Assembly (NCBI GenBank): GCA_914767885.1
Contig: CAJZBQ010000024.1
Coordinates: forward strand, 434,001 to 498,000
Source of the DNA: Blepharisma stoltei
Taxonomy: Eukaryota; Ciliophora; Heterotrichea; Heterotrichida; Blepharismidae
Length of the DNA stretch: 64,000 nucleotides
Reading direction: 5' to 3'
The notes under the pieces are model-generated. The model had not been told where the DNA came from. It saw only the letters and a list, made by a program, of their open reading frames with translations, and did no database searches. Position numbers and translations under genes: made by a program. Shown here one piece after another: positions 61,442 to 64,000 of this stretch; positions within the stretch are counted from its first letter, which is position 1, and each line of letters begins with the position of its first letter.

Positions 61442-64000
61442 GTGAGATTCTTGCTTAGGCTCCAGGGTGTCATATTTCTTTTTATAAGCTTCAACTTCAT
61501 GGATTAAATTGCTGACAGAAAATTCGCTTGGCTTGGGTTTTTGTATAGGCAAAGGCTCAGGAATTTGGGGAGAAATTTTAGGCTTTGCTTCTTTGAGTGG
61601 GACGCTAACTTCCCTCCTCCGTAAGTGAGCAAAACCATTGGAAAAATCCTTATTTTTTGGGTCCGTGAGCAAACAAAGTATATCTAATATAATAATTTTT
61701 TATGAAAAATGTTTTTTTATATATAAGTGATAATTAGTATAGAGAAATCTTTAGCTAATTCTGTTTAATTTAAACAGTTTATATTTTAAAACATAAATCT
61801 TGCAAATTAAATTAATATTTGCTTTCCAATTTTTGCGAATTGGGATTTTTAAATTTTGATAAAATTTCTAAAAATTTTTTTAAAAAAAAATTAACCCCCT
61901 CAGTGAGCAAATAAAAAAATTTTGTTCGCTCACGGATGGGGGGTAAGGACTTTTTCTTTTTTCTGGTGAGATTTTGCTTCCTTTATGAGACTTTGGATTT
62001 TTGCTTTCGAGGAACCGCTTTGAGTAGGTATGATTGGCTCAATTCTTGTTATAGGGCTATTTTGCTGTACAGGAGAAGCCGTCTGCTCTATTTTCTGCTT
62101 TTTAACTGGCTTAGATCTATCAGGCTGATTAAGTTTATCTTTACTGATTGTCAGTGTTACAAGTGGCACCCCATCAAAAATTCTTTTAATAACTTTTGGC
62201 TCTTTCAACTCTTTTGGTTCTATATAAGTAAGCTGGTCTGGCTTTATTTCCCCTTCTAATAGCTTTAGGGAAAATCCTTCATAATTTTGAAGCCTTCTTA
62301 TAATTCTCAAAATGTTTTCAATAGCCTTTTTATATCTCCCTTCTTGAGAATAGGCCCTAAATGCAATTTCTTCAATTTTTGTTGCAATTCGATTCATTTT
62401 TTCTTCCTTATTATCCCACACAAAGTTAATGTCGCTCATGATTTTTTGTAAAATTTCTTTTACATTATTTTTCCTGACAAATTCAATGTCTTGAACTTCC
62501 TCATTTGGTCTTTTGCTCGGAATTAAATCGCCTTCTGCATTATCTGCTTTTCCTCCTCCACTTAAATTTATTCTTGTTTTATGCTCTATAATAGAATGTG
62601 CTAAATCAAAAGGCAATTTTTCTGTTTCATTTTCAATTTCTATGATTTCTTCAAGCGTTCGGCAGCAGGACAGTCTTTCCTTGAACTTTTCTCCTTTATT
62701 TATTAAATTTTCTAGCTTGTCAAGATCTGCAAATAAGCTTGGCTCTTTCATTTGTTTGCCTTCATTAAACCATCCAACTAGAATAGAAAAATTGACTTTG
62801 TGGATTTGAGCAAGTTTTACTTTGAGTTTCCAGATTTTAACTCTAATGACTTTTTCGTCTTGCCCCATATGGATTTTTAAGCTTGTTAGTCTCCCGCTGA
62901 TTGAATTTAATTGGTCAAGAGTGACATTTTGGCTATCTAAAATGCTGGCTGCTTCAGATAGAATCTGCTTTCCATAATCTAATTCAGCTATAATATCTTC
63001 TGCATCTTCTATTCTGGCATCAGCATGCTTATAATCATTCAAAAACTGCTCAACTTTTGTCCTTTCAATTTTATTTTTGCCTGAATACTCTTTAAGTATT
63101 TTCATCCTTGTAGCAAGGGTTGCAGTCTTCTCAATTATGGACTTGAGCTGAGATGAAATTTCTGGCATAGACACAGGGATTTTCATCAAATCATTTTGCA
63201 GTTCTTTAAATTCTTGGACGAACACTTTGTTTTGTATCATGCTTTTGAACTTTTCATCAAAATTTTTACACTGTTCAATCAGATCTTTCACATAAGCCTC
63301 TTGAGAAATACTTATTTTGCAATTTACTACCTGCTCATATAACAGCTCTAGTTCTTCAAGGTTAATTGGTTTTATTTCTGCAGCTGGATCAAAGCTCTTA
63401 ATCTTTTCGACGTCTTCTTCAATTTGGATTCTCAGCGACTGCTGCCTTCTTAGCCTGTCAAGTGTAAATGCGTCTAAATACTCTTTATTTAAATATTCTA
63501 TCGAAGCAAATAAGTCGTCTCATTCTTCCTGAGGGATTTTTCCTTTCTGCTGGAGAATTCTTTGCCCTGAAAAGTTTCACTCATAGCTGCACAACTTTTT
63601 TCCATAGTCGTCAGTTTCTATATAGACTTCAAAACAATACTCTTTAACTATTTTATAAAACTCTTCAAATGCTGCTGTTTTTCTGAATTCATCGTATTTT
63701 TTCTTACAGGCTGCTAATAAATTTTCATAAGGGTGCTTTTCAAAAAAGTGGCGCTCCTCACCCAATCATTTTTCAAGTTTGGTTAAATCTGATTCCATTA
63801 TGGAAACTTCTTCTTTACAGCAGGTTCTTAAATTTTTGGCAAGCTGAAGAAGCTCTTTTAACTGCTGAGAATTTGGCTTTGGTTTGTCTCTTAGATTTTT
63901 TAAATAATGCTGAATGTTCAAGCTTTGGCTGCTAAAAAGTTTTCTAGCTGAAAAATAAAATGTGTATTTATAAAGCCATTGCTCATAGGCAAAAATCTCT
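61439..64000 (-). CDS. TFIIS-central-domain protein (Bye1/DIDO-like), 5' end outside window
   Basis: About 741 residues visible after removing the IES 61606-61946. The first 480 residues are helical with coiled-coil and KDM5/PLU-1-like flavour (EIFAYEQWLYKYTFYFSARK, CSYEWNFSGQRILQQKGKIP). A TFIIS-central domain is seen near residues 510-600: VRKNNVKEILQKIMSDINFV, IATKIEEIAFRAYSQEGRYK, NILRIIRRLQNYEG, LLEGEIKPDQLTYIEPKELK, matching the family's order of helices and its (L/M)S-G-E-I turn. Such proteins sit on elongating RNA polymerase II. The tail is Pro/Lys-rich and ends TLEPKQESH at a TAA lying in the TNA repeat of the next IES. The join at the IES reads KVLSVPLKEAK. Confidence 0.8.
61606..61946. 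mobile_element. IES, family A (TAA/TAA)
   Basis: Left: TAA then CTTCCCTCCTCCGTAAGTG with inner tandem copy near 61663; right hairpin ends GCTCACGGATGGGGGG then TAA. 338 bp removed; restores KVLSVPLKEAK. Confidence 0.87.

Noticed and set aside
1-64000. Bacterial contamination or organellar DNA
   Set aside because: Spliceosomal 15-nt introns, importin, SNARE, CDPK and P4-ATPase genes are nuclear eukaryotic features; no bacterial gene order or ribosome-binding sites seen.

Overview
This window looks like germline (micronuclear) DNA of a heterotrich ciliate, most likely Blepharisma. Three things seen in the sequence support this. (1) TGA is read as tryptophan: it falls where conserved domains need Trp (for example Asp-Val-TGA-Ser-Leu in kinases and the third helix-1 Trp of Myb repeats), while TAA and TAG end genes. 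(2) Introns are 15 nt (sometimes 16) with GT...AG ends, and their removal restores frame. (3) Many genes are cut by inserts that must be removed to give an intact protein. Removing one insert plus one copy of its short flanking repeat restores frame and domain continuity in almost every gene checked. The species name is inference; the rest is read directly.

The inserts (called IESs below) fall into groups defined here by their ends. Family A: ends like CTCCGTGAGCGAACAAAA. Family E: ends like CTTTAAATTGGAACAAAA. Family F: ends like CATCCTTGATCGAACGA. These three share one layout (hairpin of the end motif on one side, tandem pair on the other) and are flanked by a 3-bp TNA repeat. Family B: ends TAACGATGACCCCC, flanked by TA. 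Group H: short near-perfect palindromes. Group R: GC-rich retroposon-like inserts sharing a terminal CCATTTTAAT-like motif and usually flanked by 9-16 bp duplications. Family I: one large palindromic element that carries a family E copy inside it.

Layout: 1-8.3 kb, a membrane-protein tail, importin alpha, a TPR protein, a coiled-coil protein with three IESs and an unknown gene. 8.7-17.5 kb, a ULK-like kinase, a PRKRIP1 splicing factor, a MORN/IQ protein and a Nit1-like amidase, with intergenic IES clusters. 17.5-23.5 kb, a Myb protein with two IESs and an SLC49/FLVCR-like transporter. 23.8-36.3 kb, an FCP1-like phosphatase, a GRASP, two tandem calcium-dependent kinases and a large pseudokinase. 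36.4-45 kb, a Neo1/ATP9-type P4-ATPase, an MFS transporter and a coiled-coil EF-hand protein. 45.7-53.6 kb, a third calcium-dependent kinase, a thioredoxin-like protein, two convergent Myb genes and a Dcn1-like protein. 54.8-64 kb, a syntaxin-16/Tlg2-like SNARE, a secreted protein, and a TFIIS-central-domain gene next to a SPOC gene.

The genes are ordinary eukaryotic housekeeping and signalling genes on both strands with short spacers. The unusual biology is in the inserts: TA-less TCA and TGA junctions, nested elements, retroposons tolerated inside exons as IESs, and a 93-bp insert that keeps the reading frame open.
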